Shown here: one piece after another, positions 44,315-53,557 of the stretch
How the letters are laid out: every line of letters begins with the position of its first letter
How positions within the stretch are numbered: the stretch's first letter is position 1
From: an uncultured Anderseniella sp.
Lineage (GTDB): Bacteria; Pseudomonadota; Alphaproteobacteria; Rhizobiales; Aestuariivirgaceae
Assembly: GCA_947488295.1 (NCBI GenBank)
Contig: CANKYU010000001.1
Coordinates: 62,001 to 126,000, forward strand
Direction: 5' to 3'
DNA: 64,000 bases
Translations under genes and position numbers: made by a program
Notes under the pieces: generated by a model
The model's input: the letters and a program-made list of their open reading frames with translations, nothing else
Database searches by the model: none
What the model was told of the DNA's origin: nothing

Positions 44315-46207
44315 ATGCTAGCGCCAGAGACAGACATGGGTAATGCAGCAAGACTACGTGCCAGGGCTATCAGCAAAGCCGGCGGGATCGACAAGGCTCT
44401 GGCCAGTGGCGGCATTGACGATATGGTCGATGTGTCATTGTCGGAAGGACTGGTTCTGGGCCTGCTCAGGCAGGGTGTGCGAAAGTATTTTGCCATTTTC
44501 GGGCATGGCTCAACCGATCTCGGCGAGGTGTTGCGCATCTATGATGAAGAAGGCGTCACCCGGACCGTCAACTGCCGCAACGAGGTGGAGATGGCCCATG
44601 CCGCAACCGCGCTTTCATGGCAGTACGGTGAAACCTGTGCCGTGGTCACGTCAATCGGGCCCGGCGCGCTGCAGGCAATGGCCGGCTCTCTGGCGGCAGC
44701 GTCCAACGGTGTCGGCGTCTACCACATCTATGGCGATGAGACCACGCAGGGTGAAGGCTACAACATGCAGCAGATCCCCAAGGAGCGGCAGGGCCTGTTC
44801 GGCCAGATCGGTGCGCTGATGGGGCAATCCTACGTGCTGCATACGCCAGGCGCGCTGCGTGACTGCATGCGGCGCGGCACGGCCTGTGTGCATCACCCGT
44901 ACAAGGCCGGCCCGTTCTACGTGCTGCTGCCGCTGAACACCCAGCCGCAGCAGACCCGGGTAAATCTGGCGACTCTGCCCGGCGCGCTCGCCGTGCCGGC
45001 AACGGCACCTGCTGACGACAAAGCCTGTTTAGACGCGCTGGGCAGGATTGCAGCGTCGAAGCGCCCGGTGATCAAGGCCGGCGGCGGTACGCGCGGCCAC
45101 GACGATATGGTGCGCCGGCTGGCTGAACGCATCGGTGCTGTGGTGGTCCAGTCACCCGGATCAACCGGCGTGCTGCCCGATGCCCATCCGCAGAACATGC
45201 ATGTCGGCGGCTCCAAGGGCTCGATTTCCGGAAACTACGCCATGGAAAACGCCGACCTGCTGATTGCCATGGGCACGCGTGCGGTTTGCCAGGCGGATTG
45301 CTCCGGGGTCGGGTATCCGAATGCGCAGGCGGTGATCAATATCAACGGCGACCTGTCGGACCTGATGCACTATGCCAACACCGTCGGCCTGCCGGGCGAC
45401 ATATCCGCTGTTACGTCAAAGCTGCTGGACCTGGCGACCAGTTCAAACTCGGTTGACCCTGCGGCCAGGGCGGGCTGGCTTGAAGCCTGCGCTGAGCAAA
45501 AACTGGCGTGGGGCAGTTTCAAGGCCGAGAGGTTTGCTGCCGGGCCAATGGCTGACGAGGTGTGGGGACGGGAGGTGCTGACCCAGCCTGTTGCCATCAA
45601 GATTGCGGCAGATCATGCCGGTGTGCTGGACGCGGCAAAGTTCTTCGATGCCGGTGACGTTCAGGCCAACGGCTTTCAGGTGGTTGAAGATGATCGGACC
45701 GGGAACACATACACCGAGACCGGCGCGTCCTATATGGGGTTTTCCGTATCGGCGCTGCTTGCCTCGGGTGTGGCCGACGAACCGCGGTACGGCGTGGCGT
45801 TCACCGGTGACGGGTCTTTCATGATGAACCCGCAAATCCTGATTGACGGCGTGGAGCATGGCGTCAGGGGCATGATTGTGCTGTTTGACAATCGCCGCAT
45901 GGCCGCCATCACCGGCCTGCAGCATGCACAATATGGCGAGGAATTCCGCACCAATGACCAGGTTGCGGTCGACTATGTGCAGCTGGCCTCGGCGGTTAGC
46001 GGCGTGAAAGCCTTGTTTGCCGGGTATGACCGGGATGGACTGCGCAAGGCACTGGACGAGGCGGGCAAATATGACGGCCTGTCGCTGGTGCATGTGCCGG
46101 TCTATGCCGGCACGGACGAAACGGGCGGTATGGGCGCTTACGGATCATGGAATGTGGGTAACTGGGTCGATGATGTGCAGGCCCGTTATCTGAAACAGAA
46201 AATCTGA
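44315..46207 (+). CDS. ThDP-dependent enzyme, IolD-like (acetolactate synthase family)
   Basis: 630 residues in the three-domain acetolactate synthase fold. The N-terminal region has RKYFAIFGHGSTDLGEVLRI and NCRNEVEMAHAATALSWQYG, with the catalytic glutamate in the RNEVEM segment. IFGHG and its surroundings are the marks of IolD, the trihydroxycyclohexanedione hydrolase of inositol breakdown. The ThDP site is VAFTGDGSFMMNPQIL followed by LFDN. No other iol genes are present. It may split or transfer a C-C unit of a cyclic or linear diketone. ATG 44315 lies five bases after the tctA stop. Confidence 0.82.
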   Translation: MLAPETDMGNAARLRARAISKAGGIDKALASGGIDDMVDVSLSEGLVLGLLRQGVRKYFAIFGHGSTDLGEVLRIYDEEGVTRTVNCRNEVEMAHAATALSWQYGETCAVVTSIGPGALQAMAGSLAAASNGVGVYHIYGDETTQGEGYNMQQIPKERQGLFGQIGALMGQSYVLHTPGALRDCMRRGTACVHHPYKAGPFYVLLPLNTQPQQTRVNLATLPGALAVPATAPADDKACLDALGRIAASKRPVIKAGGGTRGHDDMVRRLAERIGAVVVQSPGSTGVLPDAHPQNMHVGGSKGSISGNYAMENADLLIAMGTRAVCQADCSGVGYPNAQAVININGDLSDLMHYANTVGLPGDISAVTSKLLDLATSSNSVDPAARAGWLEACAEQKLAWGSFKAERFAAGPMADEVWGREVLTQPVAIKIAADHAGVLDAAKFFDAGDVQANGFQVVEDDRTGNTYTETGASYMGFSVSALLASGVADEPRYGVAFTGDGSFMMNPQILIDGVEHGVRGMIVLFDNRRMAAITGLQHAQYGEEFRTNDQVAVDYVQLASAVSGVKALFAGYDRDGLRKALDEAGKYDGLSLVHVPVYAGTDETGGMGAYGSWNVGNWVDDVQARYLKQKI

Positions 46208-46223
46208 CCAGGGAAAATTCAAC

Positions 46224-47660
46224 GTGTATCAGGACTTTCAGCTTTATATCGATGGTGAGTGGGTTTCAGCCAAGGGCGGTGCGACCAAGCAGGTCTTTGA
46301 CCCGGCCAATGAAGACGAGATCGGCAAGATTTCAGATGCGAGCAGTGACGATCTGGACCGGGCCTTGTCTGCCGCAGAGGCAGGCTTTGCCGAATGGAAA
46401 CAGGCAGGCACCTGGGAACGGGCTGCAAAGATCCGCAAGGTGGCCGACCTGATCCGGGAACGGCTGGACACCATTGCCACCATCATGTCGATCGAAACCG
46501 GCAAACCACTGGCTGAGGCCAAGGGCGAGACCAATGGCGCGGCGGACCAGTTCGAATGGTATTCGGAAGAGACCAAGCGGATTTACGGTCAGTTGATCGG
46601 CTCGCGCACCCATGACAGCCGCCTGGCGGTCATCTACCAGCCGGTTGGCGTGGTCGCGGCATTTTCGGCCTGGAACTTTCCGGCGCTGCTGCCGGCACGC
46701 AAGATTGCCGCCGCGCTGGCCGCCGGGTGTTCGGTGATCATCAAACCGGCAGGCGAAGCGCCCGGTTCGTGTGCGCTGATTGTTCAGGCGTGTCATGATG
46801 CGGGCATTCCGAAAGGTGTGGTGAATTTCGTCACCGGCAATTCAAGCATGATTGCAAAGCACCTGATTTCATCACCGGTGGTGCGCAAGGTCTCGGTGAC
46901 CGGTTCGGTGCCGGTGGGCAAGGAAATCCTGCACCTGGCGGCGGACGGTGTCAAAAAGGTTTCCATGGAACTGGGTGGGCATGGCCCGGTGATCGTGTTT
47001 GAAGATGCTGACGCTGAAAAGGCTGCCGAAGTCTGTGCCGGCACCAAGTTCAGGAATTGCGGACAGGTCTGCATTTCACCGACACGGTTTTATGTGCATG
47101 AAGCCCGGTATGATGCCTTTGCCGCCAAATTCGCCCAGGTTGCCAAGTCCATCAAGGTGGGACGCGGCATGGACGAAGGAACCCAGATGGGCCCGATGGC
47201 CAACGCGCGCGGGCTGGACACCATCAAGACCATGGTTGCCGATGCCGTCGACAAGGGAGCTGAAATCCTGGCCGGTGGCCAGCCGCCGAAAGACTTCAAT
47301 CGCGGCTTCTACTATGAACCCACGGTGCTGGGCCGGGTGCCGGATGACGCCATGGTGATGACCGAGGAACCCTTCGGGCCGATCGCACCGCTGACCACGT
47401 TTACCGAATATGATGATGTCATGACGCGGGCCAACTCGCTGCCGTTCGGCCTTGCCGGCTATCTGTTCACCCACGACCTGGGTACCGCAACACGGGCATC
47501 GGAAGACATGGAAGTTGGCATGGTCGGTGTCAACGAAATGCTGCTTGCGACCGCGGAAGCGCCGTTTGGCGGTATCAAGGAAAGTGGTATGGGGCGCGAA
47601 GGCGGATCGCTTGGCATTCACGACTATCTTGAGCCAAAGTATGTCAAGATGAAGCTTTAA
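46224..47660 (+). CDS. NAD(P)-dependent aldehyde dehydrogenase
   Basis: 478 residues. Typical ALDH motifs: GVVAAFSAWNFPALLPARKI, SVIIKPAGEAPGSCALIVQA, VSVTGSVPVGKEIL, the general-base region MELGGHGPVIVFEDADAEKA with Glu, and catalytic cysteine in FRNCGQVCISPTRFYVHEA. The sequence is close to succinate-semialdehyde/ketoglutarate-semialdehyde dehydrogenases. It probably oxidises an aldehyde intermediate to its acid. Start is GTG 46224 with AGGGA upstream. It lies 16 bp after the IolD-like gene. Confidence 0.92.
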   Translation: MYQDFQLYIDGEWVSAKGGATKQVFDPANEDEIGKISDASSDDLDRALSAAEAGFAEWKQAGTWERAAKIRKVADLIRERLDTIATIMSIETGKPLAEAKGETNGAADQFEWYSEETKRIYGQLIGSRTHDSRLAVIYQPVGVVAAFSAWNFPALLPARKIAAALAAGCSVIIKPAGEAPGSCALIVQACHDAGIPKGVVNFVTGNSSMIAKHLISSPVVRKVSVTGSVPVGKEILHLAADGVKKVSMELGGHGPVIVFEDADAEKAAEVCAGTKFRNCGQVCISPTRFYVHEARYDAFAAKFAQVAKSIKVGRGMDEGTQMGPMANARGLDTIKTMVADAVDKGAEILAGGQPPKDFNRGFYYEPTVLGRVPDDAMVMTEEPFGPIAPLTTFTEYDDVMTRANSLPFGLAGYLFTHDLGTATRASEDMEVGMVGVNEMLLATAEAPFGGIKESGMGREGGSLGIHDYLEPKYVKMKL

Positions 47661-47678
47661 CGGGAACACTGCCGCAAC

Positions 47679-49394
47679 ATGTCAGACAAGAAAGAGTTTG
47701 GTCTCGCCAAGGGACTGACCAACTATGGTGATCGTGATTTCTCGATTTACCTGCGCCGGTCGTTCGCCAGCTCGATGGGCTATTCCCGCGAGATGCTGTC
47801 GAAGAAAATCGTCGGCATTGCCTACACGCCATCCGGATACAACAACTGTCACCGGCATTTCCCGGAGATGCTGGAGGCGGTGAAGCGCGGTGTGCTGACC
47901 GCCGGTGCGCTGCCGGTGGAGTTTCCGACCATCTCGCTCGGCGAGGTATTCCTCAATCCGACCAGCCTGAAATTCCGCAACCTGATGTCCATGGACACCG
48001 AGGAAATGATCCGCGCGCAACCGATGGATGCAGTGGTGCTGATGGGCGGGTGCGACAAGACCGTGCCGGCGCAGTTGATGGGGGCCATGTCTGCCGATCT
48101 GCCGGCGGTGCAGATAGTTGCCGGTCCGATGATGACGTCGCGCCACGGCGAGGAGCGTCTGGGTGCCTGTACCGATTGTCGCCGGTTCTGGGGCAAGTAC
48201 CGCGCTGGCGAGATCGATACCGCTGAAATCAACACGGTTGAAATGAAACTGGCGACGACTGCCGGTACCTGTGCCGTCATGGGCACAGCGTCGACGATGG
48301 CATGCATTGCAGAAGCACTCGGCATGTCTTTACCCGGAACTGCCGCCATTCCGGCGGTGCATGCCGACCGGTTGCGTGCGGCGGAGGCAACAGGTGTCGC
48401 CGCGGTCAAGCTGATAGGTCAGCCGATCAGGCCCTCAGAGGTCATTACGCGCGACAGCGTCGAGAACGCATTGCGGGTGTTGCTGGCGCTGGGCGGGTCG
48501 ACAAACGCCATCGTGCACCTGACTGCTGTCGCAGGCAGGGCCGGCATCGATATTCCGCTGACATGGCTGAACGAGTTGTCCGAGACAACGCCGGTTCTGG
48601 TCAATCTCAAACCCGTCGGATCGCACTACATGGAGGACTTCTTCTATGCCGGCGGTCTTGGCGCGGTGTTGCGCGAACTGAAACCATTGCTGAATCTCGA
48701 CTGTCTGACCGTAACCGGGGATACGCTGGGAGAGCGGCTCGACCAGCCGGCAGAACCTGCAGACCGAACGGTCATTTCCAGTGCTCAGTCGCCGCTGGAA
48801 CCCAAGGGCGGTCTGGTGGCCCTGTTCGGGTCGCTGGCGCCAAGGGGGGCCATCCTGAAACGATCGGCTGCCGATGATACACTGTTTGAAAAGGAAGGCC
48901 GTGCGGTTGTCTTCAGTTCGCTGGCAGACCTTGCCGCGCGCATTGATGATCCAGACCTGGATGTCACGGCGGATGATTTTCTGGTGTTGCAGAACGCCGG
49001 TCCGACTAGTCCGTCCGGCATGCCGGAGGCAGGCTATCTGCCGATCCCGAAGAAACTCTCTTCGCAGGGGGTCAAGGACATGGTGCGGATATCCGATGCG
49101 AGGATGTCGGGAACCGCGTTCGGCACGATTGTGCTGCACGTGACACCTGAAGCCGCGCAGGCCGGGCCGCTTGCGCTGGTGCGCAACGGTGATCGCATTC
49201 GCCTGTCAGTGGAAAACAAGACGATTGACCTGCTTGTCGATGATGAGGAACTGGAGCGACGCCGGGCAGGGTATACATCCAGTGCGCGCGATGCTGCGAC
49301 ACTGCGCGGCTATGACAAGCTTTACGCCGAGCAGGTGCTGCAGGCCGATGAAGGCTGCGATTTTGCGTTCATGAAACCGGTGAGCGATGAGTGA
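47679..49394 (+). CDS. IlvD/Edd family dehydratase, L-arabinonate dehydratase type
   Basis: 571 residues. The start GLTNYGDRDFSIYLRRSFA, the central MDTEEMIRAQPMDAVVLMGG, CDKTVPAQLMGAM and LGACTDCRRFWGKYRAGEID follow the sugar-acid branch of the family. Cysteines in NNCHRH, GGCDKT and CTDC are positioned to hold an Fe-S cluster. Such enzymes remove water from an aldonate to give a 2-keto-3-deoxy acid. The C-terminal part (SDARMSGTAFGTIVLHVTPE) is also typical. The substrate may be any of several aldonates. It overlaps the MFS gene by 8 bp. Confidence 0.9.
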   Translation: MSDKKEFGLAKGLTNYGDRDFSIYLRRSFASSMGYSREMLSKKIVGIAYTPSGYNNCHRHFPEMLEAVKRGVLTAGALPVEFPTISLGEVFLNPTSLKFRNLMSMDTEEMIRAQPMDAVVLMGGCDKTVPAQLMGAMSADLPAVQIVAGPMMTSRHGEERLGACTDCRRFWGKYRAGEIDTAEINTVEMKLATTAGTCAVMGTASTMACIAEALGMSLPGTAAIPAVHADRLRAAEATGVAAVKLIGQPIRPSEVITRDSVENALRVLLALGGSTNAIVHLTAVAGRAGIDIPLTWLNELSETTPVLVNLKPVGSHYMEDFFYAGGLGAVLRELKPLLNLDCLTVTGDTLGERLDQPAEPADRTVISSAQSPLEPKGGLVALFGSLAPRGAILKRSAADDTLFEKEGRAVVFSSLADLAARIDDPDLDVTADDFLVLQNAGPTSPSGMPEAGYLPIPKKLSSQGVKDMVRISDARMSGTAFGTIVLHVTPEAAQAGPLALVRNGDRIRLSVENKTIDLLVDDEELERRRAGYTSSARDAATLRGYDKLYAEQVLQADEGCDFAFMKPVSDE

Positions 49395-50592
49395 TGACGG
49401 CTTCAGGTGGGTCGTTCTTTTTGGTTGCTGGTTGCTGTATTTTGTCTTCGGTCTGAGCGTTACCGGTCTCGCGCCGCTGGTGCCTGAGATCACCGCTGAC
49501 CTCAATTTAAGCCGCTCCGACATGGGCCTGGTGCTGGGTGCCTGGCAGTTTGTCTATATTTTTCTCGCCATTCCCGTCGGCTTCGCCCTGCAGCGCCTGG
49601 GTGCCGGCAGGATGCTGATACTGGCAGCGGCGATTATCGCTGTGTCCGGCCTCGCCCGGTCGCTGGCTGACAGCCACTGGTCGCTGCTGGCTGCAGTTGC
49701 GGTTTTCGGGCTCGGTGGTCCGGTTGTCTCTGCCGGGGTGCCGCAGACAGCGTCAAAATGGTTTACCGGCAGCCAGCGCGGCCTGGCTATGGGCATTTAC
49801 ATTACGGCACCCGCGATTGCCGGTGTTGTGACGTATTCCCTGACCCAGAGCACGCTGTTGCCGATGCTTGGCGACTGGCGGGCGGTCCTTCAGCTGTGGG
49901 CATGGTGTTCGATTGCCGCCGGTGTCATCTGGTTGCTGATCTGGCTGGCGGGCAGCCGAATTTCTGTAAAGCGTTCTGCACAAAGCGCAGCGCCGCAGGG
50001 ATACAGGCTGCGGGATGCGGCAGGCCTGTTTTCGCATCGCAATACCTGGTTGCTGCTGACTGTCGGCATGGGCGTGTTCACGATAGATCACGGACTTCGC
50101 AACTGGCTGCCCGAGATATTGCGGGCCGGCGGCCTGACGGCTGCACAGGCAGGTTATCTGGCCTCCATTGCGGTTGTATTCGGTGTGATCGGCGCGCTGG
50201 TGTTTCCGGCGTTTGCGGTGGCCAAACGGCGGCGCCAGGTGCTGAGCTCGGTGTTCGCGATGTCTGCCGTGGGCTGTATTGCGCTGCAGGGATGGTCCTA
50301 TCCATTGCTTGTTACCGGGCTGGTACTGGTTGGAGCGGCGTCCGGTGCCATGATGACGATCAGTATCCTGACCCTGATCGAGCAGGACTATGTCGGCCCG
50401 GAACGCGCCGGCATTGCAGGCGGAATCTTCTTCTCGTTTGCCGAGATTGGCGGTGTCATGGGTCCGGTGATGTTCGGGTTGTTGTATGATCGCACCGGCG
50501 GCTTCGATGCATCGCTCTATGTACTCGCCGCAATTGCCGTGTTGCTGTGCGTGCTGGTGCAGGCGATCCGGCCGGCCAGAGCAGGTTGGTAG
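49387..50592 (+). CDS. MFS transporter (CynX/NimT-like)
   Basis: 401 residues, about 12 membrane helices. The MFS pattern is seen in the N-half (ITADLNLSRSDMGLVLGAWQ, GFALQRLGAGRMLI) and the C-half (IEQDYVGPERAGIAGGIFFS). It may export a product, import the same substrate as the TctCBA system, or carry a related compound. It is the last gene of the same-strand catabolic series. Confidence 0.85.
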   Translation: MSDDGFRWVVLFGCWLLYFVFGLSVTGLAPLVPEITADLNLSRSDMGLVLGAWQFVYIFLAIPVGFALQRLGAGRMLILAAAIIAVSGLARSLADSHWSLLAAVAVFGLGGPVVSAGVPQTASKWFTGSQRGLAMGIYITAPAIAGVVTYSLTQSTLLPMLGDWRAVLQLWAWCSIAAGVIWLLIWLAGSRISVKRSAQSAAPQGYRLRDAAGLFSHRNTWLLLTVGMGVFTIDHGLRNWLPEILRAGGLTAAQAGYLASIAVVFGVIGALVFPAFAVAKRRRQVLSSVFAMSAVGCIALQGWSYPLLVTGLVLVGAASGAMMTISILTLIEQDYVGPERAGIAGGIFFSFAEIGGVMGPVMFGLLYDRTGGFDASLYVLAAIAVLLCVLVQAIRPARAGW

Positions 50593-50601
50593 TCGATCTC
50601 G

Positions 50602-50742
50602 TCAGTCGTCGTCATCCAGTATGCGTTCTGCCGCCCCGTCGAGGTCGTCATACTGGCCATTGCGCAGGCTCCAGATGAAAGCGGCAAGTCCCAGGCATCC
50701 AAGAAACAGGGCGATGGGGATCAGGAACATCAGCAGGTTCAT
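50602..50742 (-). CDS. ccoS: cbb3 oxidase assembly protein CcoS
   Basis: 46 residues: MNLLMFLIPIALFLGCLGLA then AFIWSLRNGQYDDLDGAAER, ending ILDDDD. This is the typical CcoS/FixS make-up: one membrane helix, then the conserved WSLRNGQYDDLDG segment. It is needed for cofactor insertion into cbb3 oxidase. Its start overlaps the ccoI stop by four bases, and GGAGGCC precedes it. Confidence 0.93.
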   Translation of the reverse strand: MNLLMFLIPIALFLGCLGLAAFIWSLRNGQYDDLDGAAERILDDDD

Positions 50743-53063
50743 TTCACGGCCTCCTGCCTGGTGCCGGCCTGCGGTTCGCGTTCCAGGTCTGCCGGCGCAG
50801 ACGCCGCGGGTGCCGGAACCGGCAGTATTTCGTCACGGGTCACCAGGTTCAGCCGCAGGCTGTTTGCCACAACCACGATGGATGATGCCGACATGGCAAT
50901 TGCCGCGATCAGCGGGGTAACATATCCGAGCACCGCAAACGGGATGGCGATGCAGTTGTAGCTGATGGCCAGTGCAAAATTCTGCCGCACGGTTCTGCCG
51001 GTTCTGCGGGCCACCGACAATGCGATCATTACCGACTTCAGGCCCTTGCCGGTAAACACAAGGTCGGATGATGCGCGCCCGACATCCGACCCCGAAGCCG
51101 GTGCAATCGAAACGTGAGCCGCGCTCAGGGCCGGTGCATCGTTCAGACCGTCACCGGCGTACAGGACCTTGTGGCCTGCATGCTGCAACTCCTCGATGCG
51201 GGCAACCTTGTCTGCAGGTCTCAATGCGGACCGGGCACTGGAGATACCAAGCGCCGACGCCACGTCCTGCACAGGTGTGTCGGCATCGCCGGACAGTATT
51301 TCCAGCGCGAGACCGGCCGTGCGCAGGGCAGAAACAGTGGATGCCGCATCGGCGCGCATGGTATCGGACAGGCGGAAACTGACCAGGTCGCCGCCGGCAA
51401 CAGCGAAACACACTTCGCTGAAGCCATGACCTGTTACGGGGCTGCCGCTGGCTGATATCTCTGCCACCCAGTCTCGCCGCCCGAGGCGTATCTGCTTTGC
51501 TTTCCACAATGCCTCCATGCCAAAGCCCGCATGTTCGGTCACATCGGACAGCAACAGGCCGGCCCGGTTTTCATTGAGGCCCGCGACAGCCTTTGCCGCG
51601 GGATGGGATGACAGGCCGGCCAGCAGGCTGGCCAAAGCGTGATCCGTATCGCCGCCGCCCGCAATTTTGGAGATATGTGGCGTGCCCAGTGTCAATGTAC
51701 CGGTCTTGTCGAACACGGCAGTGTCGACTTCGGCCAGCTTTTCAAGCGCTGCTCCATCCTTCACCATCACACCGGATCGATACAGCCTGTTGGCAGCGAC
51801 CACCTGGGCAATCGGCACCGCAAGTCCAAGGGCGCAGGGGCATGTGATGATCAGGACGGCAATCGAGACATAAATTGAAGTGTGCCAGTCGCCGCCGGTG
51901 GCAATCATCCAGCCTGCGAAACTCAGTGCTGCCAGAATATGGACAACGGGTGCATAGATGCGCGCGGCCCTGTCGGCAATCCGGACGTAGCCGGACTTGC
52001 TGTGTTCGGCGGCTTCCATCATCGACATGACTTCGGCCACGAACGATTTGTCGGCGCTTCGGGCCACCTGCAGGGTCAGCGGTCCTGACAGGTTGAGAAC
52101 ACCGGCTTCAATTTCAAGCCCGGGGCAAGCCGCCACGCTGGCGCTTTCACCGGTCACAAGCGAGCGATCAATGTCACTGAAGCCGTCAACAACACTGGCG
52201 TCGACCGGTATGCGTTCACCGGCTGCGACCATGATCTCGTCGCCCACGACAAGGTCGCTCAAAGATACATATGACTGCGCCCCATCGGCACCCACGCGAA
52301 CCGCGCCTGAGGGAACCAGCCGCGACAGCTGCAATATCGCGCTGTGGGCGCGCTCGCGCATCATGTGGTCGAGATAGCGGCCGATCAGCAGAAAGAACAG
52401 CAGGGTTACTGATGCATCGAAATAGGCTTCGTGGTGTCCGATGAGGCTTTCATGAACGCTCATGCCTAACGCCATCAGTACGGCCAGTGTAATCGGCACA
52501 TCCATGTTGAGGCGTCTGTTGCGCAGTGCACCCAGTGCCGATACCAGGAACGGACGCACGGCAAACAGGCACGCAGGGACCGCAATCAGCCCGGATATCA
52601 GCTGGAACAGTTTTTCGGTTTCAGCGTCGGCACCAGACCACACCGACACCGAAAGCAGCATGACATTGGCGGCGGCAAAACCGGCAACTGCCAGGCAGAT
52701 CAGCAACTGCCGGCCGGTTTGCCGGGCTGTGTTGGAGACGTCTTCCAGGTCGAACAATGACGCTTCAAACCCCAGATCGGTCAGGGCCTGCAGGAAATTC
52801 ACGTGCTGGCCGGCTCGCGGCTGCCATTGTACGGTGACCCGCTTGGTGGACAGGTTGGCGCGGGCATCTCTGACATCAGGCAAATCCGCCAGCCCGCGCT
52901 CAATGGTGCGAATACAGCCGACGCAGTGCATGGCCGGCACAATGAAGTCGGTTTGCATGCTGCCGTCGGGCATGGTGTGAGATGCCGCCAGCATGCGCTC
53001 ATGGTCAAGCCGGTGCTTCAACGCAGCCGATGACGGCACCGAGCTTGCGCTGCAACAGGTCAT
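50739..53063 (-). CDS. ccoI: Cu+-translocating P1B-type ATPase CcoI/FixI
   Basis: 774 residues. N-terminal heavy-metal domain with CVGC (C47, C50); membrane helices; TGES (304-307); the intramembrane CPC (408-410); phosphorylation site DKTGT (452-456); and the HP/GDGxND hinge GDGLNDAPAL near 650. CcoI exports copper for assembly of the CcoN binuclear centre. It overlaps ccoH and ccoS by four bases on each side. Confidence 0.95.
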   Translation of the reverse strand: MTCCSASSVPSSAALKHRLDHERMLAASHTMPDGSMQTDFIVPAMHCVGCIRTIERGLADLPDVRDARANLSTKRVTVQWQPRAGQHVNFLQALTDLGFEASLFDLEDVSNTARQTGRQLLICLAVAGFAAANVMLLSVSVWSGADAETEKLFQLISGLIAVPACLFAVRPFLVSALGALRNRRLNMDVPITLAVLMALGMSVHESLIGHHEAYFDASVTLLFFLLIGRYLDHMMRERAHSAILQLSRLVPSGAVRVGADGAQSYVSLSDLVVGDEIMVAAGERIPVDASVVDGFSDIDRSLVTGESASVAACPGLEIEAGVLNLSGPLTLQVARSADKSFVAEVMSMMEAAEHSKSGYVRIADRAARIYAPVVHILAALSFAGWMIATGGDWHTSIYVSIAVLIITCPCALGLAVPIAQVVAANRLYRSGVMVKDGAALEKLAEVDTAVFDKTGTLTLGTPHISKIAGGGDTDHALASLLAGLSSHPAAKAVAGLNENRAGLLLSDVTEHAGFGMEALWKAKQIRLGRRDWVAEISASGSPVTGHGFSEVCFAVAGGDLVSFRLSDTMRADAASTVSALRTAGLALEILSGDADTPVQDVASALGISSARSALRPADKVARIEELQHAGHKVLYAGDGLNDAPALSAAHVSIAPASGSDVGRASSDLVFTGKGLKSVMIALSVARRTGRTVRQNFALAISYNCIAIPFAVLGYVTPLIAAIAMSASSIVVVANSLRLNLVTRDEILPVPAPAASAPADLEREPQAGTRQEAVK

Positions 53064-53554
53064 TTTGCGGTGTCTGCCTTGACGACCAGCCGGCTGTCCA
53101 GGCGGTAATCACCCTGGCTGCTGGTGCCGCGAACCGACACCTGCCAGATGCCCGGGGCCAGCGTGTCCTTGGCGTGATAGACGCCACTGCCCTGGTGCAC
53201 CATTTCAACCCGGTGATCTTCCTGCTCATACGCCGGGCGGCCAATGCGGGCGACCGACGCGTCCAGCAGCACTGGCTGGCCCGCCTTGTCGGTCAGCGAC
53301 AGGATAACGACACCGCCGGAGTAGGTGATGTCGCCGGTCCATCCGCGCGCAGCCTGCAATTTGGCCTGCTCCAGTTCGCGATTGAACGCTTGCGAGGCCA
53401 CGTAGGAGTTCTTGACCACAAGCCCGGTCCAGCTCCGGCTGGCAAAGGCGGCCATCGTCAGATTGACAGTGATGATAACGCCGAAGAATGCCAGCATGGC
53501 GAACAGCATGTGGCGTCCGGTGAACTGCTTGGATTTTGTTGGCGTTTTTTGCAT
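53060..53554 (-). CDS. ccoH: cbb3 oxidase assembly protein CcoH/FixH
   Basis: 164 residues: short cytoplasmic start (MQKTPTKSKQFTGRHMLFAM), one membrane helix, then a periplasmic beta domain (ASRSWTGLVVKNSYVASQAF, YRLDSRLVVKADTAK). This matches FixH. It helps stabilise or assemble the cbb3 complex with CcoI. It lies 3 bp downstream of ccoG. Confidence 0.92.
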   Translation of the reverse strand: MQKTPTKSKQFTGRHMLFAMLAFFGVIITVNLTMAAFASRSWTGLVVKNSYVASQAFNRELEQAKLQAARGWTGDITYSGGVVILSLTDKAGQPVLLDASVARIGRPAYEQEDHRVEMVHQGSGVYHAKDTLAPGIWQVSVRGTSSQGDYRLDSRLVVKADTAK

Positions 53555-53557
53555 GAC

